64,000 bases of DNA from Brevibacterium sp. CBA3109 (GCF_040256645.1 NZ_CP158281.1:62001-126000); one strand, 5' to 3'. Counted from the first letter of the stretch, positions 1-9,727 are shown. A program made the numbers and translations. The notes: generated by a model not told the origin, from the letters alone.

Positions 1-2
1 AG

Positions 3-2621
3 CACATCCATGTCGATGTCCTCATCGTCGGTGCCGGGCCCGCCGGCCTGGCCGCCGCCCGGGAGGCCGGGAAGTCAGGAGCCAGGACGCTCCTGCTCGA
101 CGACCGGTCCGCTCCGGGTGGGTCGCTGCTCTCCAGCCCGGGACGCAGTGTCGAGGGAGGCCTCGACGAGTCCATCGACGATGTCTCCGCCACCGAGTGG
201 ATCGAGACCACCGTCAAGGGCTTCGCCGAGGCGGAGGAAGTCACGTACCGTCCGAACACGACCGTCTTCGGCAGCTACGATTCGAACTTCTTCGTCGCCC
301 TCGAAGACCGGACACGCGAACTCGTCGAGACCGAGGGCACGGGCTCCGGCGCGAGTACCGACTCTGCCGACGGCGACCGGGACAACACAGCCTCCCGCGC
401 AGGCACCCGGCAGCGGGTGTGGCACATCCGGGCCAAGCAGGTCGTGCTCGCCACGGGAGCCCATGAGCGCCCCATCGTGTTCGCCGACAACGACCGCCCG
501 GGCATCATGCTCGCCTCGGCCGTGAGGACCTATCTCAACCGCTTCGGCGTCGCCGCGGGTCAGCGCATCGCGATCGCTGCGACAAATGATTCGGCCTACG
601 AACTGCTGGCTGATCTGCACGCGGCCGGCATCGACGTTCCGGCGATCATCGACTCCCGGACCACCGCCTCGGCGATGGCTGAGAGAGTCGTCGACACGAC
701 GGGAACCCGACTCATCCTCGGCTCCACGGTCACCGGCACCGCAGGCCAGGGCCCGGCGGGGCGCATCAGCCGGGTCACCGTCGCAGCCCTCGATGAGGAC
801 GCTGTGGCGGCCGGTCACGGCGAAGACATCGACGTCGACCTGCTGGCCGTGGCGGGAGGGTTCTCCCCGGTCATCCACCTGCACGGACAGCGCAGGGGCC
901 CAATCGTTTGGCGCAGCGACATCGCCGCCTTCGTCCCGAGGACACCGGTGCGCGACCAGTTCACCGTCGGCGCGATCAATGGTGACTACTCCCTCGAAGC
1001 GGCTCTCAAGGACGGTGCCGAGGCGGGTAATGCCGCAGCCAACCGCACCGGCTTCGCCGCCGCACTCACCGTTCCCAAGGCCGCGGCGATGACCTACGCA
1101 CCGGCGCGCCCACTGTGGCTTGTCACCTCGGCCGAGGACGATCACACGGCGCTGACCACGCATTTCATCGACTTCCAGCGCGATCAGAGTGTCGCAGACG
1201 TGCAGCGGGCGATGAACGCAGGCATGCGCTCGGTCGAGCACGTCAAGCGCTACACCTCGATCTCGACGGGAGGCGACCAGGGCAAGACGAGTGCGGTCAA
1301 CGCGATCGGCGCCATCGCCAGCATCCTCGGCGAGACCGACCTGGGCTCGGTTGGGCACACGACCTTTCGCGCTCCCTTCGCCCCGGTGCCCTTCGCAGCA
1401 TTGGCCGGCCGGCGGAAGGGCGAGCTGTTCGATCCGGCGCGCATCACCGCGATCCACCCCTGGCACGTGGCCCACGGAGCCGAGTTCGAAGACGTCGGAG
1501 GGTGGAAGCGGCCCTGGTACTATCCCCGGCCGGGCGAGGACATGGAGGCAGCGGTGCTGCGCGAGGGCAAGGCCGTGCGCGAATCGGTGGGCTTCCAGGA
1601 CGCCTCGACGCTGGGCAAGATCGAGATCCGCGGCACCGACGCCGGCGAGTTCCTCGGCCAGATCTACACGAACGGCTTCAAGAAGCTCAAGGTCGGCAAG
1701 GGACGCTACGGTCTCATGTGCAAACCCGACGGCATGATCTTCGACGACGGCGTCACCCTGCGCGTGGCCGAGGACCGCTACTACATGACCACGACCACCG
1801 GCGGCGCCGCGACCGTCCTCGAATGGCTCGAGGAATGGCACCAGACCGAATGGCCCTCACTCGACGTCGTCTTCACCTCGGTGACCGAGCAGTGGTCGAC
1901 CGTCGCGGTCGCCGGCCCCAGGTCGCGAGACGTCATCGCCAAGATCGCCCCCAACCTCGACGTGTCCAACGAAGCCTTCGAGTTCATGGGCTTCCGCGAG
2001 ACCACCCTGGCCAATGGGATCCCGGCGCGCATCTGCCGGATCTCCTTCTCCGGTGAGCTGGCCTTCGAGGTCAATGTCGAGAACTACTACGGCCTGGCCG
2101 TGTGGGAGGCCGTCGCCGAGGCGGGAGCCGAGTTCGACATCACCCCCTATGGCACCGAGGTCATGCACGTCCTGCGCGCCGAGAAGGGCTTCATCATCGT
2201 CGGTCAGGACACCGACGGGACCGTGACCCCACAGGACGCGGGAATGGAATGGATCGTCTCCAAGCTCAAGGACTTCATCGGCAAACGCTCCTACTCACGG
2301 ATCGACACGGCCCGCGAGGACCGCAAACACCTCGTCGGGGTCCTCCCCGTCGACGGCACAACCCGGCTGGCCGAAGGCGCGCAGCTCATCACCGCCGGCA
2401 CCCCGGTGACCCCGGAGGCCGGACCCGTGCCGATGATCGGCCACGTCACCTCCTCCTACATGTCGCCGAGCCTCGATCGCCCGATCGGTCTCGCCTTCGT
2501 CGAAAACGGCCGGAACCGGACGGGTGAGATCATCCAGACTCCGGTCGCAGGCGGCCTCGTCGACGTCGAGATCACCTCGCCCGTCTTCTACGACCCAGAA
2601 GGGAACCGCCGCGATGGCTGA
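3..2621 (+). CDS. soxA: Sarcosine oxidase alpha subunit, 5' end cut by the window
   Basis: Large subunit of heterotetrameric sarcosine oxidase, which oxidatively demethylates sarcosine to glycine and can pass the methyl carbon to tetrahydrofolate. The reading frame is open from base 3, so the start lies upstream; 872 residues are visible. The fragment opens at the dinucleotide-binding motif VGAGPAGL (about residues 8-15), followed by [11 protein letters not shown] near 147-157. The C-terminal half is a GcvT-like aminomethyltransferase fold (from about [19 protein letters not shown] onward, then [14 protein letters not shown] and [11 protein letters not shown]), the folate-binding part. About 40 residues rich in Gly, Ser, Thr and Asp (around 105-140) look like a surface insertion. 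The next gene, soxG, starts inside its last codons. soxB and soxD are presumably upstream, outside the window. Confidence 0.93.
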   Translation, partial: HIHVDVLIVGAGPAGLAAAREAGKSGARTLLLDDRSAPGGSLLSSPGRSVEGGLDESIDDVSATEWIETTVKGFAEAEEVTYRPNTTVFGSYDSNFFVALEDRTRELVETEGTGSGASTDSADGDRDNTASRAGTRQRVWHIRAKQVVLATGAHERPIVFADNDRPGIMLASAVRTYLNRFGVAAGQRIAIAATNDSAYELLADLHAAGIDVPAIIDSRTTASAMAERVVDTTGTRLILGSTVTGTAGQGPAGRISRVTVAALDEDAVAAGHGEDIDVDLLAVAGGFSPVIHLHGQRRGPIVWRSDIAAFVPRTPVRDQFTVGAINGDYSLEAALKDGAEAGNAAANRTGFAAALTVPKAAAMTYAPARPLWLVTSAEDDHTALTTHFIDFQRDQSVADVQRAMNAGMRSVEHVKRYTSISTGGDQGKTSAVNAIGAIASILGETDLGSVGHTTFRAPFAPVPFAALAGRRKGELFDPARITAIHPWHVAHGAEFEDVGGWKRPWYYPRPGEDMEAAVLREGKAVRESVGFQDASTLGKIEIRGTDAGEFLGQIYTNGFKKLKVGKGRYGLMCKPDGMIFDDGVTLRVAEDRYYMTTTTGGAATVLEWLEEWHQTEWPSLDVVFTSVTEQWSTVAVAGPRSRDVIAKIAPNLDVSNEAFEFMGFRETTLANGIPARICRISFSGELAFEVNVENYYGLAVWEAVAEAGAEFDITPYGTEVMHVLRAEKGFIIVGQDTDGTVTPQDAGMEWIVSKLKDFIGKRSYSRIDTAREDRKHLVGVLPVDGTTRLAEGAQLITAGTPVTPEAGPVPMIGHVTSSYMSPSLDRPIGLAFVENGRNRTGEIIQTPVAGGLVDVEITSPVFYDPEGNRRDG

Positions 2622-3279
2622 AACCACCCACACCACCCAGCAGCACCAGACTCAGGTGCACACCGTCGAGTCCTCCGCCGAGGAGCTCGATGCCCTCCGC
2701 GTCTCACCCGGAGCCCACCTCGCCGAGGAGATGGCCACCGCTACCAGGGCCGGCAGAGACGAGGTGGGCCTGCGGGAACGGGCGTTCACCGTCCAGCTCG
2801 GGCTGCGCGCCACGCCGGGAACCGCCTCGGCCGAGGCCCTCGAGTCCGCTCTCGGGATCACCTTGCCCACGCAGATCGGCGAGGTCACCGGTGACGAAGC
2901 GGGACTGTATGCGCTCTGGCTGAGTCCCGATGAGTTCCTCGTCGTCGACGTCTCCCGGCGTCAGCGGCCCGGAGAGACCCTCGTCGCCGAGGCCTCCCTC
3001 GAGGGGCTGCCCGGACAGGCTGTGGACCTGTCCGCGAACCGCACGATCCTCGAACTGACCGGGTCGAAGGCCCGTGAGGTCCTTGAGAAGAGCGTCCGCA
3101 CCGACCTCCACCCGCGGGCCTTCGGCGTAGGCACGGCGATATCGACCCAACTGGGGCCGGTGCCGGTCATCGTGCACCACTCCTCGGCGCTTGAGTACCG
3201 CATCTACCCGCGGGCGAGCTTCGCGGACTTCACGATCCGTTGGCTGCTCGACGGAATGGCGGAGTTCCTCGCCGACTGA
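2614..3279 (+). CDS. soxG: Sarcosine oxidase gamma subunit
   Basis: Small gamma subunit of heterotetrameric sarcosine oxidase. The ATG overlaps the soxA stop by 8 bases, implying translational coupling and equimolar production. The product is 221 residues; the first 40 are a Thr/Gln/Glu-rich tail with no recognisable domain, then follows the SoxG/GcvT-related fold. The segment [12 protein letters not shown] (near 100) and the block [22 protein letters not shown] (near 138-159) are typical of SoxG. No catalytic residues are expected; the subunit has a structural role in the complex. It closes the sox operon: a 135-base gap with a separate promoter candidate precedes purU. Confidence 0.9.
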   Translation: MAETTHTTQQHQTQVHTVESSAEELDALRVSPGAHLAEEMATATRAGRDEVGLRERAFTVQLGLRATPGTASAEALESALGITLPTQIGEVTGDEAGLYALWLSPDEFLVVDVSRRQRPGETLVAEASLEGLPGQAVDLSANRTILELTGSKAREVLEKSVRTDLHPRAFGVGTAISTQLGPVPVIVHHSSALEYRIYPRASFADFTIRWLLDGMAEFLAD

Positions 3280-3351
3280 CGCAGAGCGGGCAGCGGAGCG
3301 CGGGTTCGGAAGGCGCGAACTCTGCGCAGGCCGCGAACCGAGCGTCCGAAG

Positions 3352-3380
3352 TTGACCAAGGTGATCTTGTCACCCAATGA
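3352..3380 (+). promoter_or_regulatory. Candidate purU promoter with inverted repeat in the spacer
   Basis: A TTGACC hexamer (3352-3357) is followed 17 bases later by CAATGA (3375-3380), a plausible sigma-70-type pair 35 bases before the purU start. The spacer holds an inverted repeat, GGTGA (3360-3364) and TCACC (3370-3374), which would place a repressor between the polymerase contacts. Seen in the sequence only; no regulator is assigned. Confidence 0.35.
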
Positions 3381-3414
3381 TTGAGTACACCCATCGAGCA
3401 AGGAAGCAGCGGAT

Positions 3415-4269
3415 ATGCAGGATTACGTCTTCACCCTGGAATGCGACGAACGGCCGGGAATTCTCCATTCCGTCACCGGCGCCCTCCTCACTCACGGGGG
3501 TGACATCAAGGAACTCAAGCAGTTCGACGATCAGTACACACAACGCCTGTTCCTGCGCATCGACTTCAGCGTCGAGGAGGGATCGAACGTTGCGATCGAT
3601 GGACTGCGCAGCGACTTCGAGGCCATCGGCACCGAGTTCGATGCGCGCTGGCAGATGTGGCCACAGGGGGAAAAGCGTCGGGTCCTCATCATGGTCTCGA
3701 AGTTCGAACACTGCCTCAACGACCTGCTCTTCCGCGCCCAGATCGGCGAACTGCCCATCGAGATCGCGGCCGTGGTGTCCAACCATCCCGACCACCGCGA
3801 GCTCGTCGAATGGCACCACATCCCGTTCTTCCGCATTCCGGTGACCAAGGAGACGAAGCCCGAGGCTGAGGCGAAGCTGCTCGAACTCATCGACCGCTTC
3901 GAAATCGGCCTCGTCGTCCTCGCCCGCTACATGCAGGTCCTCTCCGACGACCTGGCCCGCGAGCTGACAGGCAAGGCCATCAACATCCACCACTCGTTCC
4001 TGCCCTCGTTCAAGGGTGCCAAGCCCTACCACCAGGCCTGGGAGCGGGGAGTCAAGACCGTCGGAGCGACCGCGCACTTCGTCGACAGTGAACTCGACGA
4101 GGGGCCGATCATCGCCCAGCAGCTCGTCGAGGTCGACCACTCCTTCGGCCCCAGGGACCTTGTTGCGGCCGGTCGTGACGCCGAATGCAAGGCCCTGTCC
4201 AACGCCGTGAAATGGCACTGCGACGGCCGCGTATTCCTGTCAGGGAAGCGCACCGTCGTCCTGCGCTGA
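3415..4269 (+). CDS. purU: Formyltetrahydrofolate deformylase
   Basis: Hydrolyses 10-formyl-tetrahydrofolate to formate and free tetrahydrofolate in the cytosol. The product has 284 residues, the usual length. An N-terminal ACT domain (about 1-80, beginning MQDYVFTLECDERPGI) precedes the formyltransferase fold. The catalytic set of this fold is intact: Asn190 and His192 in INIHHSFLPSFKGAKPYHQA, and Asp228 in SELDEGPI, with the same 38-residue Asn-Asp spacing as GAR transformylase. Actinobacteria commonly keep purU beside sarcosine oxidase genes, where it recycles the folate charged by methyl-group oxidation. It probably has its own promoter in the 135-base gap after soxG. A strong hairpin follows the stop. 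Confidence 0.94.
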   Translation: MQDYVFTLECDERPGILHSVTGALLTHGGDIKELKQFDDQYTQRLFLRIDFSVEEGSNVAIDGLRSDFEAIGTEFDARWQMWPQGEKRRVLIMVSKFEHCLNDLLFRAQIGELPIEIAAVVSNHPDHRELVEWHHIPFFRIPVTKETKPEAEAKLLELIDRFEIGLVVLARYMQVLSDDLARELTGKAINIHHSFLPSFKGAKPYHQAWERGVKTVGATAHFVDSELDEGPIIAQQLVEVDHSFGPRDLVAAGRDAECKALSNAVKWHCDGRVFLSGKRTVVLR

Positions 4270-4284
4270 GTCTTCGGGGCTGAG

Positions 4285-4310
4285 GCGCCGCGGCGCGGTC
4301 GCCGCGGCGC
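4285..4310 (+). terminator. GC-rich hairpin after purU
   Basis: A perfect 11-base-pair stem (4285-4295 with 4300-4310, GCGCCGCGGCG and its complement) with a CGGT loop begins 16 bases past the purU stop. There is no T tract after it, as is common in actinobacterial terminators, so termination is likely but not certain. Confidence 0.55.
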
Positions 4311-4318
4311 TGCATCAT

Positions 4319-4405
4319 CGAGAGGACCACTTAGCGTCGAGAGGACCAGGTATAGCAGGATCTCTCGACGCTAAGTGGTCCGCTCGGCGCCGGCCAGCAC
4401 GGTCC
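4319..4405. repeat. Inverted and direct repeats resembling an insertion-sequence end
   Basis: A perfect 20-base inverted repeat joins 4324-4343 to 4362-4381 across an 18-base loop. The motif TCGAGAGGACCA occurs twice in direct orientation (from about 4318 and 4338), and related GGTCCGCTCG units follow at about 4377 and 4400. Several spaced copies of a GGTCC-containing repeat are what IS21-family ends look like, so this may be a leftover terminus; no transposase reading frame accompanies it. The rest of 4270-4544 shows no gene I can support. Confidence 0.4.
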
Positions 4406-4544
4406 GCTCGACGCTGGACAGGGTGATGAGCCCACGGTGGGCGACTCGTCGGAGGCGGGCATGTTCTCCACGGTGCCGCAGTGCCACGCGCGTATTCGCT
4501 GGTGGGACGGCTGCCTAACGGACCTATGCACCTAGGGGGCCAGT

Positions 4545-6125
4545 TCAGCTCCTCTCTGCCACGACGTTGAAGGTGTCCATCTTCGCGTCCTGGGCTCCTC
4601 GCACATAGCCCGAGGGTGCGGCCGCGGTCATGCGGAGGAAATCGACCACCTCGGCGCTGAGCACCTCGCCGGGCAGAACATTGGGCACGCCGGGCGGATA
4701 CGCGGCCAGGGCATCGGCGGAGACCCGGCCGACCGCCTCGGCGAAGGGAACGGTCTGCGGCGCCGCGAAGTAGGCGTCGCTGATCTCCAGACGCTTCTCG
4801 CAGCTGCCGGGCAGAACGATGGGACGCTCAGGCTCGGACTCGGATCGCGGCAGTGCCTGCAGGGCCGTCCAGAAGCGATCGACATCGACAGGCGAGGTCG
4901 CGCCGATGAGCAGCAGCAGGGCCGAGGGTGTCGCGAGCTCGCAGTAGATCCGGTGGTCCCGGATGAGCTGGTACTGGGCATCGGCGCCGGTGATTCCGGC
5001 ACCACGGGTATCGATGACGACCTTGAACGGATCGTTGGTGATCGCATCGTGACCGCCGAGGATGTCGGGAGTCGCGTCGCGGAAACGGGAGTCGGTCTGA
5101 ACTCGGGCTCGAATCTCCTCGGCGGTGGCAAGGGCTTCGTCGATCGCCTCCGGGTGGGTGGCGAGGTGGCGGCGAGCCTCGTCGAGGGATGACAGGAGGA
5201 TGGCACTGGACGAGGTCGATTGGTAGGACTTCACGACCCGGTCGACCAGGGTTTCGATGCGCCGTGCCTGCCGGCCGTGGCCCAGGTGGATCATCGCGGA
5301 CTGCGCCAAAGACCCGGCGCCCTTGTGGGTGCTGGAGATGACGAGGTCGGCGCCCAGACGGACCGCGTTGACGGGCAGCCTCGGGTGCATACCGAAGTGG
5401 GATCCCCAGGCCTCATCGACGATGAGGGGAACATCGTGGCGATGTGCCACCTCGGCGATCGCGGCGATATCGGCCACAGCACCGAAGTAGCTGGGGGAGA
5501 CGAGGTAGACAGCGGCCGATTCCGGGTGCTCGCTCAGGGCGTATTCGACCTGGGCCGGTGTCACACCGTGGGAGGAGCCGAGGCCGGGGTCGACCCGGCC
5601 GTGGATGAAGTGCGGTCGCAGTTCGGCGTGGGTGACGCCGTCGATGACGGAGGAGTGGACGCTGCGCTGGAGGACGAATTCGCGTCCCAAGCCGCGCACG
5701 ACGGTCGTCGCGATGTGGTTGCCGCCGGAAGCGCCGTTGGTGATGAACCAGGTCCGTGCTGCGCCCCAGGCCTCGGCGGCGAGCTGCTGGGCGGCCATGA
5801 TCGGAGTCACCCGTTCGTGATTGATCATGCGCCAGTTCTCCTGGTCGACGCCGCTGAAGAGCATGGGGAAGTCGATGCCCATGCCGGCCTCGCCGACGAT
5901 TTCGGCCAGTCCCGGCGCATGGTCGCGGCTGCCCTGATGGGCGGGCACGTGCAGGCGCTGCCAGTCCTCGGCGGCCAGGCAGCGCAGCGCCTCGGCATAC
6001 GGAGCGGTGTGCTGGCGAGGATCGACGGCGGTGGCGATCTGTGCTGTGGCGTTTGCTGGGGCGGCCGCTGTGTCCGTGACGGAGGCAGCCGCGGTGTCGG
6101 GGTGCAGATGAGTTTCGGCGAGCAT
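4545..6125 (-). CDS. Orn/Lys/Arg decarboxylase-family PLP enzyme
   Basis: Fold-type I pyridoxal-phosphate enzyme of the ornithine/lysine/arginine decarboxylase family, here 526 residues from the ATG at 6125 (GGGAG just upstream). The large domain carries the family motif TNGASGGNH (129-137), the cofactor Asp237 in VDEAWGSHFG, and the Schiff-base Lys268 in SSTHKGAGSLAQ. A C-terminal domain (about 400-526) matches the decarboxylase wing. The true substrate cannot be read from the sequence; short forms of this family include arginine and lysine decarboxylases. A longer start at 6179 would run into the divergent promoter and is less likely. It is divergent from a LysR-type gene 75 bases away, which probably regulates it. 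Confidence 0.8.
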   Translation of the reverse strand: MLAETHLHPDTAAASVTDTAAAPANATAQIATAVDPRQHTAPYAEALRCLAAEDWQRLHVPAHQGSRDHAPGLAEIVGEAGMGIDFPMLFSGVDQENWRMINHERVTPIMAAQQLAAEAWGAARTWFITNGASGGNHIATTVVRGLGREFVLQRSVHSSVIDGVTHAELRPHFIHGRVDPGLGSSHGVTPAQVEYALSEHPESAAVYLVSPSYFGAVADIAAIAEVAHRHDVPLIVDEAWGSHFGMHPRLPVNAVRLGADLVISSTHKGAGSLAQSAMIHLGHGRQARRIETLVDRVVKSYQSTSSSAILLSSLDEARRHLATHPEAIDEALATAEEIRARVQTDSRFRDATPDILGGHDAITNDPFKVVIDTRGAGITGADAQYQLIRDHRIYCELATPSALLLLIGATSPVDVDRFWTALQALPRSESEPERPIVLPGSCEKRLEISDAYFAAPQTVPFAEAVGRVSADALAAYPPGVPNVLPGEVLSAEVVDFLRMTAAAPSGYVRGAQDAKMDTFNVVAERS

Positions 6126-6148
6126 GACTCCCACACTAGGGATCAAAA

Positions 6149-6168
6149 CTTGCCTACGATATAGCAAG
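6149..6168. promoter_or_regulatory. Candidate LysR box between decarboxylase and LysR gene
   Basis: CTTGC (6149-6153) and GCAAG (6164-6168) form an inverted repeat in the 74-base divergent intergenic region, fitting the T-N11-A type of site bound by LysR regulators. Its position lets one dimer face both promoters. Inference from position and symmetry. Confidence 0.4.
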
Positions 6169-6199
6169 AAACCATTCACGGTGTCATAGTGTCTATGTC

Positions 6200-7114
6200 A
6201 TGATGAATCTGCAGCAGTTCCGGGTGCTCCTGGCCATCAGGGACGAGGGAAGCCTCAACCGTGCCGCCGAGGTGCTCGAGCACGGGGTCCCGACCGTGAC
6301 ACATCACCTGCGCAGCCTCGAATCCCATCTGCGGGTCAAGCTCGTTGACCGATCGCGGAATGGAACCCGACTGACGCCCTTGGGCGAGTCCTTCGCCGAG
6401 GAACTCGAACCGGTGCTGGCGCGCATCGACCGGGCCGAGCAGCTCGTGACCGCCCAACGCGATGCCGGGGTGGTGTCCCTGCGCGTCGGCTCGTTCTCCT
6501 CGATCGGCTCACGTCTGCTTCCGGCTGCTATCGCGGAACTCCAGCACCGGACATCCGTGCGCGTCGAGGTCGTCGAAGCTGAACCCAGCGAAGTGGTGCG
6601 GATGCTGCACAGCGGCGAGGTCCACGCGGGCCTCATCTACGACATCCCGGAACTGCCCGAGTTCGCGGGCCCCGAGCTGCGGCTGCGCACCCTCCTCGAC
6701 GAGCCGTACCGGGTCATGGTCGCCAGCGACGGGGAACTGGCGACGCACGAGGTCCTCGACTTCGCCACGATGGGCGACGTCGACTGGGTGTGCAGCCGGA
6801 ACGAATCGGAAGCCTCGGTGCGGGTACTGCGGCGTATCTCCCGTGGCCTCGGCTATGAACTGCGCGAGCTCATGCGCAGCGACGACCTCTACATGATCCA
6901 CGGGCTCGTGGCCGAGGGTCTCGGGTGTGCCCTGACCACCGAGGTGGCCGTGGACACGGACTTCGACGTCGTCCTCCGACCCGCCAAACAGGACCTGGGC
7001 CAACGCCGGGTGTCCTTCGTGACCCGGCCGGGACCGAATCCGGCTGCGGTGGGTTGGCTGGGCGAAATCCTCGGGTCGGTGGCGGCGAGACTCGAGGCCG
7101 CCTCGGCGGGGTGA
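6200..7114 (+). CDS. LysR-family transcriptional regulator
   Basis: Product of 304 residues with the LysR layout: an N-terminal winged helix-turn-helix (about 1-60: NLQQFRVLLAIRDEGSLNRAAEVL then VPTVTHHLRSLE), a linker helix, and a periplasmic-binding-like effector domain from about 90 to 295. An ATG three bases downstream (6203) is an equally good start; no strong ribosome binding site is visible. It is divergent from the PLP decarboxylase, the usual arrangement for a LysR regulator and its target, and the gap between them holds a symmetric site. The effector is unknown. Confidence 0.87.
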   Translation: MMNLQQFRVLLAIRDEGSLNRAAEVLEHGVPTVTHHLRSLESHLRVKLVDRSRNGTRLTPLGESFAEELEPVLARIDRAEQLVTAQRDAGVVSLRVGSFSSIGSRLLPAAIAELQHRTSVRVEVVEAEPSEVVRMLHSGEVHAGLIYDIPELPEFAGPELRLRTLLDEPYRVMVASDGELATHEVLDFATMGDVDWVCSRNESEASVRVLRRISRGLGYELRELMRSDDLYMIHGLVAEGLGCALTTEVAVDTDFDVVLRPAKQDLGQRRVSFVTRPGPNPAAVGWLGEILGSVAARLEAASAG

Positions 7115-7180
7115 TCAGAGGAGGCACCCCAGGTTCAGCCAGCAGTGTACCTCGGCTCTGCGATCGGGCGCGGACGTGGC

Positions 7181-8071
7181 TCAGGGCTCGGACTGGGTGC
7201 TCAGTGCTTCGGCGATGGCATTGGCCTCCCGGCGCAGCAGCGCAACGAGGCGTTCGACGCGGGGACCGGTGACGCGATCGGCGATGCTCGCGATGGACAG
7301 CGCTGCGCGGGGGCGGCTGCCGCGAATCTTCAGCGGAACGCCCACCGCCCAGGATCCCTGGGCGAAGAGGCCGGGATTGTGGACGAAGCCATCGACTCGA
7401 GCCCGGTCGATGATGTCGCGCAGCGCGGTGACGGAGACCTTGGGATACCGTTCGGTGAAGATCTGAGCATTGGCGTCGAACTGCGCATCCACCTCGGAGG
7501 GGGAGAGCTCGGAGAGGATTGCCAGGCTGCCGGCGCCGATTCCCAACGGGTGGCGATCGCCCACGGACAGGGCGTTGTTGAGGATCTCGCCGAAGCCCTC
7601 CTCGCGACGCGCGCAGATCGAATGGTTGCCGGTGCGCAGGGTCAGGAAGGCGGTGTCCTGGCTCAGCTCGGCCAGGCGCAGCAGGCTCGACTCCGACTCT
7701 GTGACCAGGGGGTCGACGGACTTCTGGGCGAGCTGACCGAGGATCTGCGACTGCACGCCGAGGCGGTAGCCGCCTTCGTCGAGGCGTTCGACATAGCCCA
7801 TGGCGATCAGGGCCTGGAGCATGCGATGGACACTGGCCTTGGGCCGCCCGCTGATCGAAGCGACTTCGGACAGGCTGGCACCGCTGCCGCGCTCGCCGGC
7901 GATGAGGCCAACGAGATTGAGCAGGGACAATGCCCGCTGGATGCTCTGGGCGCCGGTGCCGGGCTCCAAGTCGTCGACGGCGTGGGCGACGTTGAATGAC
8001 GCCGATCGACGCAGGATCTTCCCGCGCATCTTGATGCGGTGTTCGTCATGGGGGTCGGCGCCGTTGTGCAT
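7181..8071 (-). CDS. IclR-family transcriptional regulator
   Basis: Regulator of 296 residues from the ATG at 8071, chosen because GGAG lies just upstream. After a tail of about 40 residues comes an IclR winged helix-turn-helix (SLSEVASISGRPKASVHRML) and then the IclR effector domain (about 130-290; the stretch PLGIGAGSLAILS and the segment RVDGFVHNPGLFAQGSWAVGV are typical). Effectors of this family are mostly small carboxylic or aromatic acids. It points away from the neighbouring ABC ATPase and toward the LysR gene end, so no target is obvious from context. Confidence 0.85.
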   Translation of the reverse strand: MHNGADPHDEHRIKMRGKILRRSASFNVAHAVDDLEPGTGAQSIQRALSLLNLVGLIAGERGSGASLSEVASISGRPKASVHRMLQALIAMGYVERLDEGGYRLGVQSQILGQLAQKSVDPLVTESESSLLRLAELSQDTAFLTLRTGNHSICARREEGFGEILNNALSVGDRHPLGIGAGSLAILSELSPSEVDAQFDANAQIFTERYPKVSVTALRDIIDRARVDGFVHNPGLFAQGSWAVGVPLKIRGSRPRAALSIASIADRVTGPRVERLVALLRREANAIAEALSTQSEP

Positions 8072-8295
8072 GTCTCCATTATGGTCGTCGCGATCGAATA
8101 AGGGCGGTCCAGTGGGTGTCGCTCTACCCGGACGATGCCCGAGGCGATCCATGATGTGAAACAGGACTCGGCGCCCCACGAGGCGGCGCCGGTGCCCAGC
8201 CTCCTAGACTCGGATCGGTCCCCTGCTCACTGTGGGCGGACCGGCGAACTCAATCTGGGCGAACACAATCTGATGGTGACGGGGACGAACTGGCG

Positions 8296-9126
8296 ATGAC
8301 AGGCACGAAAGCAGGCGACGTGGATACGACGGTTCTCAATCTCAATGATGTGACATTCCGACGCGGGGAGACGCAGATCCTCCACGGCATCGACCTGAGC
8401 ATCGGCCGCGGCGAGCACTGGGTCCTCATCGGCCCCAACGGTGCGGGGAAGTCGACGATACTCAGCTTCGCCTCGGCGCAGGTCTTTCCCACGTCAGGCA
8501 CTGTCGACATCCTCGGGCAGCGCATGGGCCGGGTCGAACTCCAGGCCCTGCGCCGCCACATCGGGCACGTGAATCCACGCCATCCGCTGCGCTCGAACCT
8601 GAGTGTGCGCGAGGTCGTCCTCACCGGACTGACCGGCACGATCGAGCGCCCCTTCCGTTGGGAGCCCAGCCCGGAGAAGATTGCCAAGGCCGAGGGCCTC
8701 ATCGCCGAGGTGGGACTGAGTTCCCGCGCGGATGCCGGGTGGAAGATCCTGTCGCAGGGGGAGCGGGGCCGGGCACTGGTGGCCCGAGCGCTCATCGCCG
8801 ATCCGCAGCTCCTCCTCTTCGACGAACCGACCACCGGCCTCGACGTCGCCGCGCGTGAGCAGCTGCTCGAGACGATCGATTCGCTGTCGGTGACCTCCCC
8901 TGAGCTGACGACTTTGCTGGTCACGCACCATCTCGAGGAGATCCCGGAGTCCACCTCCCACGCTATGCTCATCTCCCACGGCCAGCTCACCGCGGCGGGT
9001 GACATCGCCGAGGTGCTCACCACCGACGAAGTCAGTGCGGCCTTCGAGCACCCGATCGATGTCGGTTTCGCCGACGGGCGCTTCTCGGCACGTGCGATCC
9101 GGCAGCGGCAGGCTGCCGTGGTCTAG
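8296..9126 (+). CDS. ABC transporter ATP-binding protein, without partner genes
   Basis: Stand-alone nucleotide-binding subunit of 276 residues. Walker A GPNGAGKST spans 46-54; the signature-like segment LSQGERGRALVARAL precedes Walker B LLLFDEP with Asp176 and Glu177; the D-loop and H-loop (LLVTHHLEEIP) are present. The signature reads SQGER rather than the canonical SGGQ, as in the YlmA/ModF-like group of ATPases. No permease or binding-protein gene lies on either side: upstream is a divergent IclR gene and downstream an insertion-sequence graveyard. It may have lost its partners to those insertions, or may act with a distant permease. Confidence 0.85.
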   Translation: MTGTKAGDVDTTVLNLNDVTFRRGETQILHGIDLSIGRGEHWVLIGPNGAGKSTILSFASAQVFPTSGTVDILGQRMGRVELQALRRHIGHVNPRHPLRSNLSVREVVLTGLTGTIERPFRWEPSPEKIAKAEGLIAEVGLSSRADAGWKILSQGERGRALVARALIADPQLLLFDEPTTGLDVAAREQLLETIDSLSVTSPELTTLLVTHHLEEIPESTSHAMLISHGQLTAAGDIAEVLTTDEVSAAFEHPIDVGFADGRFSARAIRQRQAAVV

Positions 9127-9127
9127 T

Positions 9128-9727
9128 TGTACTTCCTCGACACGTTGTGAACGGTAGTTGAAATAGAGCGAAGACCTCCGATATCGATATGGGTAACCAC
9201 ACTCATGATCGAGTCCCGGAGGTCTTCATGACGCACCGATGACCATCGAGGGTAGATGCCGCCTGGTCGTCCTCGCCATCAACGACGGGTGGTCCCAGCG
9301 CTGAGTCGCCGAACGATTCCAAGTCTCGCCAGCAACCGTATCCAGATGGGTGCGTAGACACCGCGCCGGAAGCGATCTCGACGATCTGACCCCACCGCAG
9401 CCCCACACGACTGTCTGTCAAACGGGAAATACGCATCCTGGCGCTGAGGATCAACCAGCGGTGGGGTCCGCACCGGATCGGCTATCACTTTCGTATTCCT
9501 CGCTCGACTGTTGGTCGAGTCCTCAACTGGTTCCGAATGCCGCTCTTGGCTCACGTCGATCAGATGACAGGACTGCCAGTACGGAAACCGGTCCCAGCCC
9601 GTTACGGGGTCGAGCTGCCCGAGCCGGAGCCACAGGAATGCGTGGCTACCGGTTCCTCCAGCATGCTGTCGATGACTATTCGAGAGTCGCCTACTCCGAG
9701 ATCCTTGATGGTGAGCGCAAGGATATC
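9128..9727 (+). pseudogene. Decayed IS481-family transposase
   Basis: Pieces of an IS481-type transposase appear in order but in different frames. The helix-turn-helix reads VAERFQVSPATVSRWVRRHR, interrupted just before it by a TGA at 9302-9304 that would be CGA in an intact gene. The middle reads RILALRINQRWGPHRIGYHF and a segment near WFRMPLLAHVDQMTG. The start of the catalytic rve domain reads RGYRFLQHAVDDYSRVAYSEI, with the first catalytic Asp in DDYS. The rest of the catalytic domain is absent: the match stops near 9720 where a second element begins on the other strand. A possible left end lies near 9128. Non-functional. Confidence 0.75.

Noticed and set aside
75..1841. Long open frame on the minus strand opposite soxA
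   Set aside because: It mirrors the codon bias of soxA, has no domain pattern or ribosome binding site, and soxA itself is unmistakable.
4331..4531. Minus-strand frame of 66 codons in the repeat region after purU
   Set aside because: No domain, no ribosome binding site, and it starts within the inverted repeat; treated as non-coding.
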